A DNA stretch of 64,000 nucleotides from Falsiroseomonas sp050563525 (GCF_050563525.1 NZ_JBNXUN010000004.1:1-64000), one strand, 5' to 3'. Positions 7,321 to 16,712 are shown, numbered from the stretch's first letter. Translations and numbers: made by a program. The notes: a model not told the origin generated them from the sequence alone.

Positions 7321-8673
7321 TCATGGGGCGGCGAGGCTCCGCCGCAGCCGCGCGATGGCGCCCGGCAGTCCGCGGATCGTCAGGACCCGCCCGGTCTCGT
7401 CATATTCCTCCGACAGCACGCGCACGCTTTCATACACTTCGCTGATCAGCCCTTGCCTCGCATAGGGCAGCACCAGCACATCCTCCACCATCGCCGCCTC
7501 GAAGAAGTCGATGATCGTGTCGCGCAGCGCGCTCACATCCTCGGCCGCGTGGGCCGAGAGCAGGATCGCGTCCGGATGCTTCCCGGCCAGAAGTGCGCGG
7601 CGCTCGGGATCGACCCGATCCATCTTGTTCAGCACCAGGCGTGACGGCACCGCATCGGCGCCGATCTCGCGCAGCACGCTGCGGCTGACCTCCAGCTGCG
7701 CCTCGTAGGTCGGGTCGGAGGCATCGACCACGAATAGCAGCAGGGATGCTTCCAGCGCCTCCGCCAGCGTCGAGCGAAAGGACGCGACCAGATCGTGCGG
7801 CAATTGCTTGATGAAGCCCACCGTGTCGGATACCAGCACGCGCGGTCGCGTCTCCGGCTGCAGGATCCGCACCGTGGTGTCGAGCGTGGCGAACAGCTTG
7901 TCCTCCACAAGCACCTCGCTGCCCGTCAGGGCCCGCATCAGCGACGACTTGCCCGCATTGGTGTAGCCGACCAGCGCCACCCGCAGCTGGTCGCGCCGCG
8001 CGGAGCGACGCTGGTCGCTGTCGCGCTGTACTGCTTCAAGCTGGTCCTTCAGCTCCGCCAGCCGGTCGCGGATCTTGCGGCGGTCGAGGTCCAGTGTGCT
8101 TTCGCCGGCACCTGGGCCCTGCCGCCGCTCGCCGCCGCCCGAGGATTCCCGCAGGCGAGGGGCGACGTATTTCAGCCGCGCCATCTCCACTTGCAGCCTG
8201 GCTTCGCGCGTGTTGGCGTGCCGGTGGAAGATCTCGACGATGACGCCGGTGCGGTCGAGCACTTGGGCGCCGGTGGCGCGTTCCAGGTTGCGGATCTGGC
8301 TCGGCGACAGCTCATGGTTGACGATGACGAACTCCGGCCTGGGTCCGGCTTCCGCCTCCGGCTCCGCCCTGGGTGCTGCCGCGCCGGCACCATCGAAGCG
8401 CTCTCGCGCCTTGGCTTTCGGCGGCGGCGCCATGGAACCGACGAGACCGGTGCCGCCCGTCAGCGCGGCGAGTTCGGCCAGCTTGCCGCTGCCGAGCAGG
8501 GAGCCGGCGCCCGTTCCCTCGCGCCGCTGCGCGACCGTTCCCACCACCTCGTAGCCCAGCGTCTTCACCAGGCGCCCCAGCTCTTCCAGGCTGGCTGCGT
8601 GCGCCACGTCATCGACCTCCGGCGTCTGGATGCCAACGAGGATGGCGCGGGGAATCGGCGGCTTGGTTTCCAT
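7321..8673 (-). CDS. hflX: GTPase HflX, ribosome-associated
   Basis: A 450-residue protein with the HflX N-terminal domain, an Ala/Pro-rich insert (about 80-112), the HflX motif around ELSPSQIRNLERATGAQVLD (121-140), a coiled linker, and the G domain: G1 GYTNAGKSS (236-244), G3 DTVGF (283-287), G4 NKMD (349-352). HflX splits or rescues stalled 70S ribosomes under stress. Length is normal. Start ATG at 8673 opens METKPPIPRAILVG. In many alphaproteobacteria hflX follows hfq; here it stands alone, facing the regulator gene. Confidence 0.95.
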   Translation of the reverse strand: METKPPIPRAILVGIQTPEVDDVAHAASLEELGRLVKTLGYEVVGTVAQRREGTGAGSLLGSGKLAELAALTGGTGLVGSMAPPPKAKARERFDGAGAAAPRAEPEAEAGPRPEFVIVNHELSPSQIRNLERATGAQVLDRTGVIVEIFHRHANTREARLQVEMARLKYVAPRLRESSGGGERRQGPGAGESTLDLDRRKIRDRLAELKDQLEAVQRDSDQRRSARRDQLRVALVGYTNAGKSSLMRALTGSEVLVEDKLFATLDTTVRILQPETRPRVLVSDTVGFIKQLPHDLVASFRSTLAEALEASLLLFVVDASDPTYEAQLEVSRSVLREIGADAVPSRLVLNKMDRVDPERRALLAGKHPDAILLSAHAAEDVSALRDTIIDFFEAAMVEDVLVLPYARQGLISEVYESVRVLSEEYDETGRVLTIRGLPGAIARLRRSLAAP

Positions 8674-9030
8674 GGCGCCGCACTAGCATAGATCGGGCGC
8701 GATCCCTGCGTCGCCTCATGTCGCGATCGTCCGGGACCGGCACGCCAGGTCTGTCATGTTGATGGCCGAACGCGGCGGTGGACATCATGAATGGCGGCCG
8801 CCAGGCGGGCCAGCCTGAGCGGGCACGCTGCTCGTCCTGCACCGGCCAGTGTCCACAGCCCGAGCTTGAACCACCATCTGCTGCGCTGCTGGCGCCCGGT
8901 ATTTCGACATAGCCATCCTTTCTGCAATCGAGCAGCGATGGCTGGACATATGTTTAGTATGTCTAATTGAATTGCATTCTATATTGATCTCGCAGGGGTT
9001 ACATAGATTTTTCTGGATTGCCGTGAATAT
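8674..9030. other. Intergenic region between hflX and RTX beta-helix gene
   Basis: No supported gene. The last 100 bases are AT-rich (around 8945-9025) and probably carry the promoter of the RTX gene. I could not fit a convincing -35/-10 pair. Confidence 0.4.
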
Positions 9031-10653
9031 GTGAGGTCGATACTGCTGGCTAATCGACCCACATGGAGGACTAAGAATACAATAACCGAACTGTTTCGAA
9101 TGACCGAGGACTATGGCTATACTTCGCTTCGCCTGACCGACCTAGGTGCAGGCACAACCGTGGACGCCAGGGGCGCCACGTGGATCGTCGACAACAGCCG
9201 CAACGACAACCCGACTTCAGGCATGCAGGCCGACGAGGGCAGCGGTCCGATCAACCTCTATCCGTTTCGGGTTGATGGCGCGGGGCAGGGCCTTACGATC
9301 CTCGGCGGAACCTTCAACGGCCAGGTGCCGCAGAACTCCGACTGGGAGGACACGTACGTCAACTCCGCAGCGCTGCGCATCTCCTACGCCCCCGACGCCA
9401 CCATCCAGGGCACACGGGTCGATGGCGCGTGGGACGCGCTGCGCGTTTCGGATGCCTCGCCCAACTTCACGATCAACCAGGCCTGGGTCAGCAACATCCG
9501 CGACGACGCCTTCGAGAACGACAGCGGCTACAGCGGGACCATCAAGGACAGCCTGTTCGACGGTGTCTTCGTCGGCGTCAGCCTTGGCGATGGCGACAAG
9601 ATCGATGGATCGAGCAACACCGTGACCTTCGATGGCGTGCTGATGCGCAGCAAGGCTTATCTGTACCAGGGCGAGATGACGCACGGCTCGCCCATCAAGA
9701 CCAATTCCGGCGCCTTCGACACGACGCCCCAGCTGCGCTTCATCGACACCGTGATGGCAATCGACACGCCGGATCACCGCGGCTGGACCCGGCTGGAAAA
9801 CGCCTGGGAAGACTCCGTCGAATCGCGCGGCAACGTCTTCCTGAACCTTTCGGACACGCCGCTGCCGAGCGACTATCCGAGGCCGACCCAGGGCTGGACG
9901 ATCCTGGAGGGCCAGGCAGCGCGGAACTACTGGGAACAGGCCCGGAGCGAATGGATCAGCGAATTCGGCGATGGCTCGGACGCCGATCCGGATGATGCGG
10001 CCCAGCCGATTCCGGAGGAAGCCGCGCCCGCCGACCCGGACCCGGTCGAGCCGATTGAGGAGGAAGCGGCGCCCGCCGATCCCGGCCCGACCGAGCCAAC
10101 CCCCGTTACCTCGGCTCCCGTCACCCCGGCTCCCCTCCAGCCGGCGCCCGCGGACCGTGCGACCTTCTCCGGCACGGATTTCAAGGGGTCGAGCGGCGAT
10201 GACGTCGTCATCGGCAACGACCTGGGCAACGTGATCCAGGGCCGCAACGGCAACGACACGATCAATGGCGGTGCCGGCGACGACATGATCGAGGCCGGCA
10301 ACGGCGCGGATGTGGTGTGGGGTGGCGAAGGCCGGGACACCTTCTTCTTCGCCCGTGGCGGCGACATGGATGGCTCCGGCGTCGTCGACATCTTCATGGA
10401 CTTCGAATCAGGCAGCGACGTCTTTGACCTCAGCCTGGTCGATGCCAATGGGCGCATGTCCGGGGACCAGGCCTTCGCCTTCATCGGCGAGGCGGCTTTC
10501 AAGGATGGAAACCCGGGGCAGCTTCGCGCCGCCTACGACCGCGCCGGAAATGTGACGGTTGTCGGGTTGAACACGGACCGTGACGCGGCGCCGGAGCACT
10601 GGTTCAAGGTTTCCGGCCAGCACGACTTCTCGGCCGCCGACTTCATCCTGTAA
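9031..10653 (+). CDS. RTX protein with parallel beta-helix domain
   Basis: Predicted secreted protein of up to 540 residues. Residues ~25-315 have the imperfect repeats of a right-handed parallel beta-helix (for example AALRISYAPDATIQGTRVDG and TIKDSLFDGVFVGVSLGDGD), as in pectate-lyase-like folds. A Pro/Glu/Ala-rich linker follows (~325-380). Then come RTX calcium-binding nonapeptides (~385-440: GGAGDDMIEAGNGADVVWGG) and a hydrophobic C-terminus ending AADFIL, as in type I secretion substrates. There is no Sec signal peptide. The start is uncertain: GTG at 9031 or ATG at 9100 (MTEDYGYTSL), neither with a good ribosome site. No type I secretion genes are nearby. Substrate unknown; a polysaccharide is plausible. 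Confidence 0.8.
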   Translation: MRSILLANRPTWRTKNTITELFRMTEDYGYTSLRLTDLGAGTTVDARGATWIVDNSRNDNPTSGMQADEGSGPINLYPFRVDGAGQGLTILGGTFNGQVPQNSDWEDTYVNSAALRISYAPDATIQGTRVDGAWDALRVSDASPNFTINQAWVSNIRDDAFENDSGYSGTIKDSLFDGVFVGVSLGDGDKIDGSSNTVTFDGVLMRSKAYLYQGEMTHGSPIKTNSGAFDTTPQLRFIDTVMAIDTPDHRGWTRLENAWEDSVESRGNVFLNLSDTPLPSDYPRPTQGWTILEGQAARNYWEQARSEWISEFGDGSDADPDDAAQPIPEEAAPADPDPVEPIEEEAAPADPGPTEPTPVTSAPVTPAPLQPAPADRATFSGTDFKGSSGDDVVIGNDLGNVIQGRNGNDTINGGAGDDMIEAGNGADVVWGGEGRDTFFFARGGDMDGSGVVDIFMDFESGSDVFDLSLVDANGRMSGDQAFAFIGEAAFKDGNPGQLRAAYDRAGNVTVVGLNTDRDAAPEHWFKVSGQHDFSAADFIL

Positions 10654-10673
10654 CGGCCCCGGCCGACCGTCCT

Positions 10674-12680
10674 TCAGGCGATCAGGAAATCGCTGAATAG
10701 GTTACCTGGAGCGATCTCGATCAGGCGCCCATCCATCTTGTGGCTGGCGCCGAAATCGGCAACGTAGATATGGGTCGCGCCACTGCCGTCACTGGCTGGC
10801 GCGACCTCGATGTCCTTCACGCTCGTGCGGATGGTGCCTGCGGCCACATCCGTCTGCGTGTTCCGGTAGTCCTGAAGCAGGGTGAGCATTTCCACCGTGT
10901 CACCCTGCCGGTCCACCACCCAGATGTTCGAGCTGAACCCGCCGCCGACCAGGAACACGTCGTACTCCGGCACGTAGGCCAGCGCCTCGGGGTCGATGAT
11001 GCGGCTGTCGCTGAAGGTGAAGGAATCGACCAGCGCTGCGGTCCTGCCGGCGTGATCGACGCTGACTTCCTGCAGCGTGCGCGACAGCCCATTGACGATG
11101 AAGAGATTATGCGTAACCGGATCGACCGCCACGTCCTCGGGGTCGTCGGCGCCCAAGCTCCCGGCGTTGAAGGACCAGATCCGTCGCGAGGGATCCGTCA
11201 GGTTGGTGACATGGATGGCTGAGTTGTCGTCATCCGATACGTACATCACGCCACGACCCGCATCGATCGCGAGGCCGGTGGGCTCGTCCGTATAGCGCGG
11301 GGTGTAACTTCTGAGTGGCGCACCGCCGTCCAGGTCAAAGCTGTAGATGCTGACGGGGTTGAATGTGGGCTCCTCCTCGATCTCCGCATCGGAGAGGATC
11401 AGCTTCCCAGTCAGGGAATTGTAGGCAATGCCGGAGGGGTCGGGGATGCCGTACTGCCAGAGGTTGTGGATGGCGACGACGGATGGCGCTGGATCCGTGA
11501 GGGTGAGGGAGGCCATCCCGTCCTCCACCGCCAGGGCCGTGCCAGTTCCCGCGATCGTCGCGGATTCGATGCGAAGGGAGAAGGTCTCGGCGGATTCCAG
11601 GATGCCATCGGCTGCCACGGTGACGCCGACATAAGCGGTCGTCGCGCCAGCGGCGATGGTGACCTGCAGGTTCGAGAAACCCGTGAAATCCGTGCCGGCC
11701 TGCGCGCTGCCGTTCACGGTGCTGACGGACAGCACGACATCCTGGTACCAGGGCTGCGACAGGGTCAGCGTGAAATACACCTGGCCCATGTCTTCCGTCT
11801 GCGGCCCCGGCACCGCCGCTGCGACCGATGCGGTCGGCGCGGTGAGGACCTGCATCTGGCCCGCGGTGACGGTGGTGCCGGAGGCGAAGGTGGTCAGCGT
11901 GATGGCTGCCTGCCCGCCAATGCCGTCCGGGTCCCATTTCAGCGCCGGCGTGCTGCCGGAGGTGAAGATGAATTGTCCATGACCCGAGGCCGTGGCGGCC
12001 GTGCCGGCCACGAAGTAGCCGGCGGCGAGCTGGCCGCCGCTGAGACCTGCACCCTCCGTCAATCCGAAGACGCCTGCATAGATGCCGATACGATCGATGG
12101 CTTCGAAGTCGTACACCACGTCGGCAAGGCCATTGTTCAGCCCGAGGACGAAGGTGTCCGAGCCGGCTCCGCCATACAGGTAGTCCCGGTCGGCGCCCCC
12201 GATCAGGATGTCGTCGCCGTCGAAGCCGTAAAGCGTGTCCACGCCGGCGCCACCGGACAGGACGTTGGATCCCGCGTTGCCCCTGAGCGCGTTGCCGAGC
12301 GCATTGCCGACGCCATCCAGGTCATCCGTGCCCAGAAGCTCCAGGCGTTCGACGAAGGCGCCGAGGCTGTAGCTGATCGAGGACTGCACGGTATCGATGC
12401 CGCCGCTGTCCACGCCGGGCGAATTTTCCTCGATCACCAGGTCGCCGACGCTGTCGACGACATAGACATCATTGCCAGACCCGCCCAGCATCGTATCCAC
12501 GCCGGTGCCGCCGTCGAGGCGATCGTTGCCTCCACCACCACTCAGCAAATCGTTGCCACCGCGCCCGTAGAGCCGGTCGTTGCCGCCGAAGCCGGAGATC
12601 GAATCATAACCTCCGGTGCCCAGCAGGTCCTCCGCATTGGCGGTGCCGTTGATGATATTGGGCGTGCTGGCCATGCTCAT
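10674..12680 (-). CDS. RTX, Calx-beta and propeller-like secreted protein
   Basis: A 668-residue protein starting at ATG 12680 with GGAGG a few bases upstream. RTX nonapeptides are at ~28-85 (GRGGNDLLSGGGGNDRLDGG) and again ~130-180. A Calx-beta domain lies at ~280-395 (VYFTLTLSQP, NGSAQAGTDFTGF, AETFSLRIESATI). The C-terminal ~260 residues look like NHL/SMP-30-type propeller blades (GIPDPSGIAYNSLTGKLILS, DEPTGLAIDAGRGVMYVSDD, DPEDVAVDPVTHNLFIVNG). It has no Sec signal, and the RTX block is at the N-terminus rather than the C-terminus. It converges on the other RTX gene with 20 bases between stops. Likely an extracellular or surface protein; function not known. Confidence 0.82.
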   Translation of the reverse strand: MSMASTPNIINGTANAEDLLGTGGYDSISGFGGNDRLYGRGGNDLLSGGGGNDRLDGGTGVDTMLGGSGNDVYVVDSVGDLVIEENSPGVDSGGIDTVQSSISYSLGAFVERLELLGTDDLDGVGNALGNALRGNAGSNVLSGGAGVDTLYGFDGDDILIGGADRDYLYGGAGSDTFVLGLNNGLADVVYDFEAIDRIGIYAGVFGLTEGAGLSGGQLAAGYFVAGTAATASGHGQFIFTSGSTPALKWDPDGIGGQAAITLTTFASGTTVTAGQMQVLTAPTASVAAAVPGPQTEDMGQVYFTLTLSQPWYQDVVLSVSTVNGSAQAGTDFTGFSNLQVTIAAGATTAYVGVTVAADGILESAETFSLRIESATIAGTGTALAVEDGMASLTLTDPAPSVVAIHNLWQYGIPDPSGIAYNSLTGKLILSDAEIEEEPTFNPVSIYSFDLDGGAPLRSYTPRYTDEPTGLAIDAGRGVMYVSDDDNSAIHVTNLTDPSRRIWSFNAGSLGADDPEDVAVDPVTHNLFIVNGLSRTLQEVSVDHAGRTAALVDSFTFSDSRIIDPEALAYVPEYDVFLVGGGFSSNIWVVDRQGDTVEMLTLLQDYRNTQTDVAAGTIRTSVKDIEVAPASDGSGATHIYVADFGASHKMDGRLIEIAPGNLFSDFLIA

Positions 12681-12821
12681 TTCAGCCTCCGGCAGGTCGG
12701 GCTTGGCGATGGCCGTGCCTGCGCCGATCCGGTTGCATGAGACAGGCTCGACCGCCCATCTGCCAAGGGCGGATAGGTGCTACTTCCTTCGGGCTACGAC
12801 CTGCTTCGACCTGTCGCAGCA

Positions 12822-12842
12822 GCCCGGCGCGTGGCGCCGGGC
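12822..12842 (-). terminator. Strong hairpin after htpG
   Basis: GCCCGGCGC (12822-12830) and GCGCCGGGC (12834-12842) form a perfect 9-base stem with a 3-base loop, immediately 3' of the htpG stop codon on the minus strand. No clear T-run follows, but position and stability fit a terminator. Confidence 0.55.
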
Positions 12843-12849
12843 ACCGTCG

Positions 12850-14685
12850 TCAGCCCGCTCCTGCAGCAAGGGCCGCTGCCACCTGGCGTGCAAAGCCGGC
12901 TGGGTCGCGCGGGCTGTCGCCGTCCTGCACCCTGGCCAGGTCGAGCAGCAGCCCGGCCTTCTCCTTCAGCGCGGTCTCCGTCGCCGCATGCTCAGCGAGG
13001 CTGCGGATCCAGGGGTGGCGCGGGTTGATCTCGAGGACCGGCAGGCCGGCGCCGGACTCGCGCCCGGCGCGCCGCAGCATGCGCTGCATCTGCAGGTCGG
13101 GGCCGTACTGCGCCGCGGCCAGCACCGCCGCGCTGTCCACCAGCCGATCCGTCGCGCGCACCTCCGACACGTCCTCGCGCAGCGCATCCTTCAGCAGGCC
13201 CAGCAGCATGGCGACATCCGCGGCCTCACCCTCCGGCGCCTGTCCCGCGACCTTCGAGAGATCGACGCTGCCCTGGGTGATGCTGCGGATCGGCGTGCCG
13301 TCGAACGCGCCCAGCCGCTCGGGCCAGAAGGCATCGATGCCGTCGGACAGCAGCAGGACCTCCACACCCTTCGCGCGGAAACCCTCGAGCTGCGGCGAGT
13401 TTGCCAGGGCCGCGGCATCGTCGCCGACCAGGACGTAGATCGCCTCCTGCCCCTCCTTCATCCGCGCCAGGTAGTCCGACAGGCTCGTCCAGCCCTCCAC
13501 GGCGGAGGACCGGAAGCGCAGCAGCGCCGCGATGTCCTTCGCGTGCTCGCCATCCTCCCAGACGCCTTCCTTCAGCACCGCGCCGAAGGCGTCCCAGAAC
13601 ACAGCATAGCTCTCGGCGTCCTGGGCCTTGGCCTTCAACTCCGACAGCACGCGCGCGGTCACCGCCTTGCGGATGCGGGCCAGCAGCGGCGTCGCCTGCA
13701 GCATCTCCCGGCTTACGTTGAGCGGCAGGTCCTCGGTGTCGACCACGCCCTTCACGAAGCGCAGCCAGGGCGGCAGCAGGCTCGCCTCATCGGTGATGAA
13801 CATGCGCCGGACATGCAGCCGCACGCGGCTTTCACGCTCGCCCTCCACCGCCTCGAACGGCTTCATGCCGGGGATGAACAGCAGCGCGGAGAAATCCAGG
13901 GCGCCCTCCGCGCGCCAGTGCAGCGTGGCCCAGGGCTTGTCGAAGGCGTGCGCGACGTGACGGTAGAATTCCTCGTACTGCGGCTCCGTCACCTCCGCCT
14001 TCGGCCGCCGCCACAACGCGGTTCCCTCATTCGCCGGCTCGTCCACGCCGTCGCGGGCGACGGTGATGGGGATGGTGATGTGGTCGGCCCATTTGCGGAT
14101 GATGGCCTGCAGGCGATGCGCCTCCAGGAACTCCCCGGCATCCGGCTTCATGTGCAGCACGATGTCGGTGCCGGCCTCCGCACGGGCGCCGGGTGCCAGG
14201 GTGTATTCGCCCTTGCCCTCGGAGGCCCAGACCCAGGCTTCCTCGCGCCCCGCACGGCGCGAGGTGACCTCGATGCGGTCGGCGACCATGAAGGCGCTGT
14301 AGAAGCCGACGCCGAACTGGCCGATCAGGCTCGGCTTGTCGCCGGGTGGCGCCTCGGCAAGCGACTTCGCGAAAGCGAGGGTGCCGGACCGCGCAATGGT
14401 CCCGAGATGCTGGGCCAGATCGGCCTTGTCCATGCCGATGCCGGGGTCGGAGATGGTCAGCGTCCGCGCCGCCTGGTCCGGCACCACCCGCACGCGAACT
14501 TCGGCCGGCAGGCCCAGGTCGTTGTCGGACAGCGCCTCGAACCTGCGGCGGTCCACCGCATCGGCGGCATTGGCCACCAGTTCGCGCAGGAAGATTTCGC
14601 GCTCCGAATACAGCGCATGCACCACCAGATCGAGCAGGCGCCCCACCTCGGCGCCGAATTCATGCCGCTCCACCGTCTCGCTCAC
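12850..14685 (-). CDS. htpG: Chaperone HtpG (Hsp90)
   Basis: The 611-residue product begins at GTG 14685 (VSETVERHEFGAEVGRLLDL), with AGGGAG 6 bases upstream; the frame stays open further upstream but without homology. It has the GHKL ATP-binding signatures: YSEREIFLRELVANAADAVD, the DPGIGMDKADL loop, GTIARSGT, and GQFGVGFYSAFMVAD. The middle domain carries PLNVSREMLQ, and the C-terminal dimerisation domain follows. Length is normal for bacterial HtpG. It acts as an ATP-dependent cytosolic chaperone. A stable hairpin follows the stop, so it is probably a single-gene unit. Confidence 0.96.
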   Translation of the reverse strand: MSETVERHEFGAEVGRLLDLVVHALYSEREIFLRELVANAADAVDRRRFEALSDNDLGLPAEVRVRVVPDQAARTLTISDPGIGMDKADLAQHLGTIARSGTLAFAKSLAEAPPGDKPSLIGQFGVGFYSAFMVADRIEVTSRRAGREEAWVWASEGKGEYTLAPGARAEAGTDIVLHMKPDAGEFLEAHRLQAIIRKWADHITIPITVARDGVDEPANEGTALWRRPKAEVTEPQYEEFYRHVAHAFDKPWATLHWRAEGALDFSALLFIPGMKPFEAVEGERESRVRLHVRRMFITDEASLLPPWLRFVKGVVDTEDLPLNVSREMLQATPLLARIRKAVTARVLSELKAKAQDAESYAVFWDAFGAVLKEGVWEDGEHAKDIAALLRFRSSAVEGWTSLSDYLARMKEGQEAIYVLVGDDAAALANSPQLEGFRAKGVEVLLLSDGIDAFWPERLGAFDGTPIRSITQGSVDLSKVAGQAPEGEAADVAMLLGLLKDALREDVSEVRATDRLVDSAAVLAAAQYGPDLQMQRMLRRAGRESGAGLPVLEINPRHPWIRSLAEHAATETALKEKAGLLLDLARVQDGDSPRDPAGFARQVAAALAAGAG

Positions 14686-14711
14686 CGCTTGCTCCCTCGC
14701 TACCGGAACCG

Positions 14712-14960
14712 ATGGCGCGATATGCGGGAGGCGAAAGCGGCATTCAACTGCCAGCCGTGACCGGCACCCCGCAAAGCTGGCGCATCGCCCCCCGGGCGGA
14801 CGTCTCGGCACGCCTTTGGCAGGTGATCGCCCGCGCCGCCGCCTTCGGCGCCCTCCGGCACCGCAGGGATCGGCATTCTCTACCCCGCAGCCTCTGCGCC
14901 GGGAGGCAGGAGGCCGAGCGCATCGTCGCGGCCTTCGGCGGCGACCTGCGTACCGACTGA
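14712..14960 (+). CDS. Possible small hypothetical protein
   Basis: An 82-codon frame lies divergent from htpG, opening MARYAGGESGIQLPA and containing ARLWQVIARAAAFGALRHRR and HSLPRSLCAGRQEAERIVAA. The C-terminal half looks like a helical small protein, not random shadow sequence, and it lies in an otherwise empty gap (14686-15066). There is no clear ribosome site and no known domain. It may equally be noncoding leader DNA. Confidence 0.3.
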   Translation: MARYAGGESGIQLPAVTGTPQSWRIAPRADVSARLWQVIARAAAFGALRHRRDRHSLPRSLCAGRQEAERIVAAFGGDLRTD

Positions 14961-15066
14961 CGCGTGCCGCTCCGAAGGAGTAGCCCCTTGTTGTCCTGGC
15001 TCCCGGGCTGACCTTTTGCGAGAGTTGAAACTGCCAACCGGCTTCACCCCTGGTGCGGAGTTCCTC

Positions 15067-15432
15067 ATGAGCCACAGTCCTCACAGCGACGACAAGCAAC
15101 CGGAGACAACCCCGGCTGGTGTCGATGAGGATCGTCGCGCCTTCCTCGACAAATGCGGCAAGTTCGCAGTGGTGACGCCCCCTGCGATCGCCCTGCTGCT
15201 GTCCACATCACTGACATCCAACGCCATTGCGGCAAGTGGTGGTGGTGGTGGTCGCGGCGGCGGGCTCGGCCTGCCTGGTGCCGTCGGCGGCGGCCGCGGC
15301 AATGGCAATGGCAACGGCAACGGCAACGGCAACCGGGGCAACGGGCACGGAAACAACAGTAACGGCAACGGTAACGGTAACGGTAACGGCAATGCTGGCA
15401 ATGGCCGCGGCGCCGGCCGCGGCGGGACCTAG
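15067..15432 (+). CDS. Gly/Asn-repeat peptide with conserved leader, cassette gene 1
   Basis: A 121-residue protein from ATG 15067, with GGAG 6 bases upstream. The N-terminal 35 residues are polar (DEDRRAFLDKCGKFAVVTPP), followed by a hydrophobic stretch (AIALLLSTSLTSNAIAAS, ~41-58). The rest is almost entirely Gly and Asn: a GGGGGRGGG block, then GN dipeptide repeats (~75-110), ending RGAGRGGT. The RR-x-FL start and hydrophobic core resemble a membrane-targeting or Tat-like leader, with Ala-rich processing sites near residue 58. It lies 32 bases before a PqqD-kinase fusion, so it is the best candidate for the substrate of the cassette. Modification of the peptide is inference. Confidence 0.75.
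   Translation: MSHSPHSDDKQPETTPAGVDEDRRAFLDKCGKFAVVTPPAIALLLSTSLTSNAIAASGGGGGRGGGLGLPGAVGGGRGNGNGNGNGNGNRGNGHGNNSNGNGNGNGNGNAGNGRGAGRGGT
15295..15415 (+). repeat. GGCAAC/GGTAAC hexamer repeats encoding Gly-Asn
   Basis: Tandem six-base units, mostly GGCAAC or GGTAAC, run in two blocks interrupted by codons for Arg, His and Ser. The third bases differ between units (GGC, GGT and AAC, AAT), so the repeat is kept at protein level. Slippage could change its length. Confidence 0.8.
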
Positions 15433-15464
15433 AGGGAGCCACCGCCGCGATCCTGGCCGATCCA

Positions 15465-16712
15465 ATGGTCGATCACCAGCGGGAAACCGCCCGGAACTTG
15501 GGCGGGAGCGAAGCGGCGGAAGCGGTGGGCAATCCAGTGCTCGACGACGCACCTCCCGGCGTCGCTGCCTGGGCGCTGGACGACCGGCAGGGCGCGCCGC
15601 GACCCGGGCGCCTGGGACCTGGGCGCCTGGTCAGGGCCCCCGGAATGCGTTTCGGCGTCATGGCCGGGCGGAACATCCTGTTCAGCGCCGCGGATCAGAA
15701 GCTGTTCGAGATCAATGATGCTGCCGCCCATCTCTGGCGCTGCGTCGAGGATGGGCTGGGCCAGCAGGACATCCTGGATGAACTCGCCGCAGCGGGCCTG
15801 GAGCCCGGGGCGGCGCGGCGGCATCTCGACGCCGCGATCCACGAATGGACCAGGCTCGACTTCATCCGGCAGGTGCCCGAGCCCTCGCCCGGTCGGATGC
15901 GCTGCCAGGACCTGCTCGTGGCGGGCGTCGCGACCCGCATACGCCATGCACCCGCGCCCGGGCCGGATCTGGCGCCGATCTTCGCGCACCTCGAAGGTCC
16001 GGGCCCGGTGCCCGATGTGACCTTGGACGTCATCGGGCAGGACGGCGACGTGCAACTGTTCCGCGACGGAGACCTGCTGCTGTCCTGCCCGCGGGAGGAG
16101 GCGGCCACGGCGCTGAAGGCCCAGGTGATGAACGAGGTGCTTGGAAGGGGCACCTACGAACTCGCCCTTCATGCGGCGGCGCTGCTGCGAGGTGACCGGA
16201 TGCTGCTGTTCAGCGGCAGGCCGGGCGCCGGCAAGACGACGCTTGCCCTGGCACTGGCCGGTCCAGGCTTCGGTTTCGCAGGCGACGACCTGGTCCTGCT
16301 GGCCGCGGATGGCCGGGCGACGGGCGTGCCCTTCGCCCCTGCGGTCAAGCCTGGCGCCTGGGACCTGCTCGCCGACCTCCGCCCCGACATCGGGGATGCC
16401 CCGGTGTTCCGGCGCCCGGACCGGAAGCGCGTGCGCTACCCCCTGCCGCAGGCGTTGGTGCCAGGCCGGCCCCACCCTGTCGGATGGCTCATGCAGCTCG
16501 ATCGTCGGCCGGGGGCCAAGGCCGGCCTCACGCCGGTCGATTCACCCACCGGCCTGCGCTGGATGTTGCAGGACGCCTATGCGGAAGGCCGCGTGCTGAC
16601 ACCGGCCGGCTTCGAAGCGCTGCGCCTGGCCCTGCGACAGGCGCAATGCCACCGCCTGACCTACTCCCGCCTTGAGGATGCGGTGGAGCTGCTGCACGAG
16701 ACCTGCCGCTGA
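15465..16712 (+). CDS. PqqD-domain/HprK-like kinase fusion, cassette gene 2
   Basis: Up to 415 residues. After a weakly conserved start, residues ~60-145 form a PqqD-like domain (MRFGVMAGRNILFSAADQ, KLFEINDAAAHLWRCVEDGL), the peptide-recognition fold of RiPP pathways. Residues ~215-400 form an HPr-kinase-like P-loop domain: LALHAAALLRGDRMLLFSG, then GRPGAGKTTLAL (Walker A, ~251-262), then GFGFAGDDLVLLA with the paired aspartates. In described HPr-rel-A systems PqqD and HprK-related kinase A are separate proteins next to a nucleotidyltransferase; here the two are fused. The ATG at 15465 lacks a good ribosome site; ATG 15645 is an alternative. It overlaps the next gene as TGATG. Confidence 0.82.
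   Translation: MVDHQRETARNLGGSEAAEAVGNPVLDDAPPGVAAWALDDRQGAPRPGRLGPGRLVRAPGMRFGVMAGRNILFSAADQKLFEINDAAAHLWRCVEDGLGQQDILDELAAAGLEPGAARRHLDAAIHEWTRLDFIRQVPEPSPGRMRCQDLLVAGVATRIRHAPAPGPDLAPIFAHLEGPGPVPDVTLDVIGQDGDVQLFRDGDLLLSCPREEAATALKAQVMNEVLGRGTYELALHAAALLRGDRMLLFSGRPGAGKTTLALALAGPGFGFAGDDLVLLAADGRATGVPFAPAVKPGAWDLLADLRPDIGDAPVFRRPDRKRVRYPLPQALVPGRPHPVGWLMQLDRRPGAKAGLTPVDSPTGLRWMLQDAYAEGRVLTPAGFEALRLALRQAQCHRLTYSRLEDAVELLHETCR

Noticed and set aside
15295..15415. Possible CRISPR or noncoding satellite
   Set aside because: The hexamer repeats have no spacers and encode Gly-Asn in frame, with third-base changes that keep the protein.
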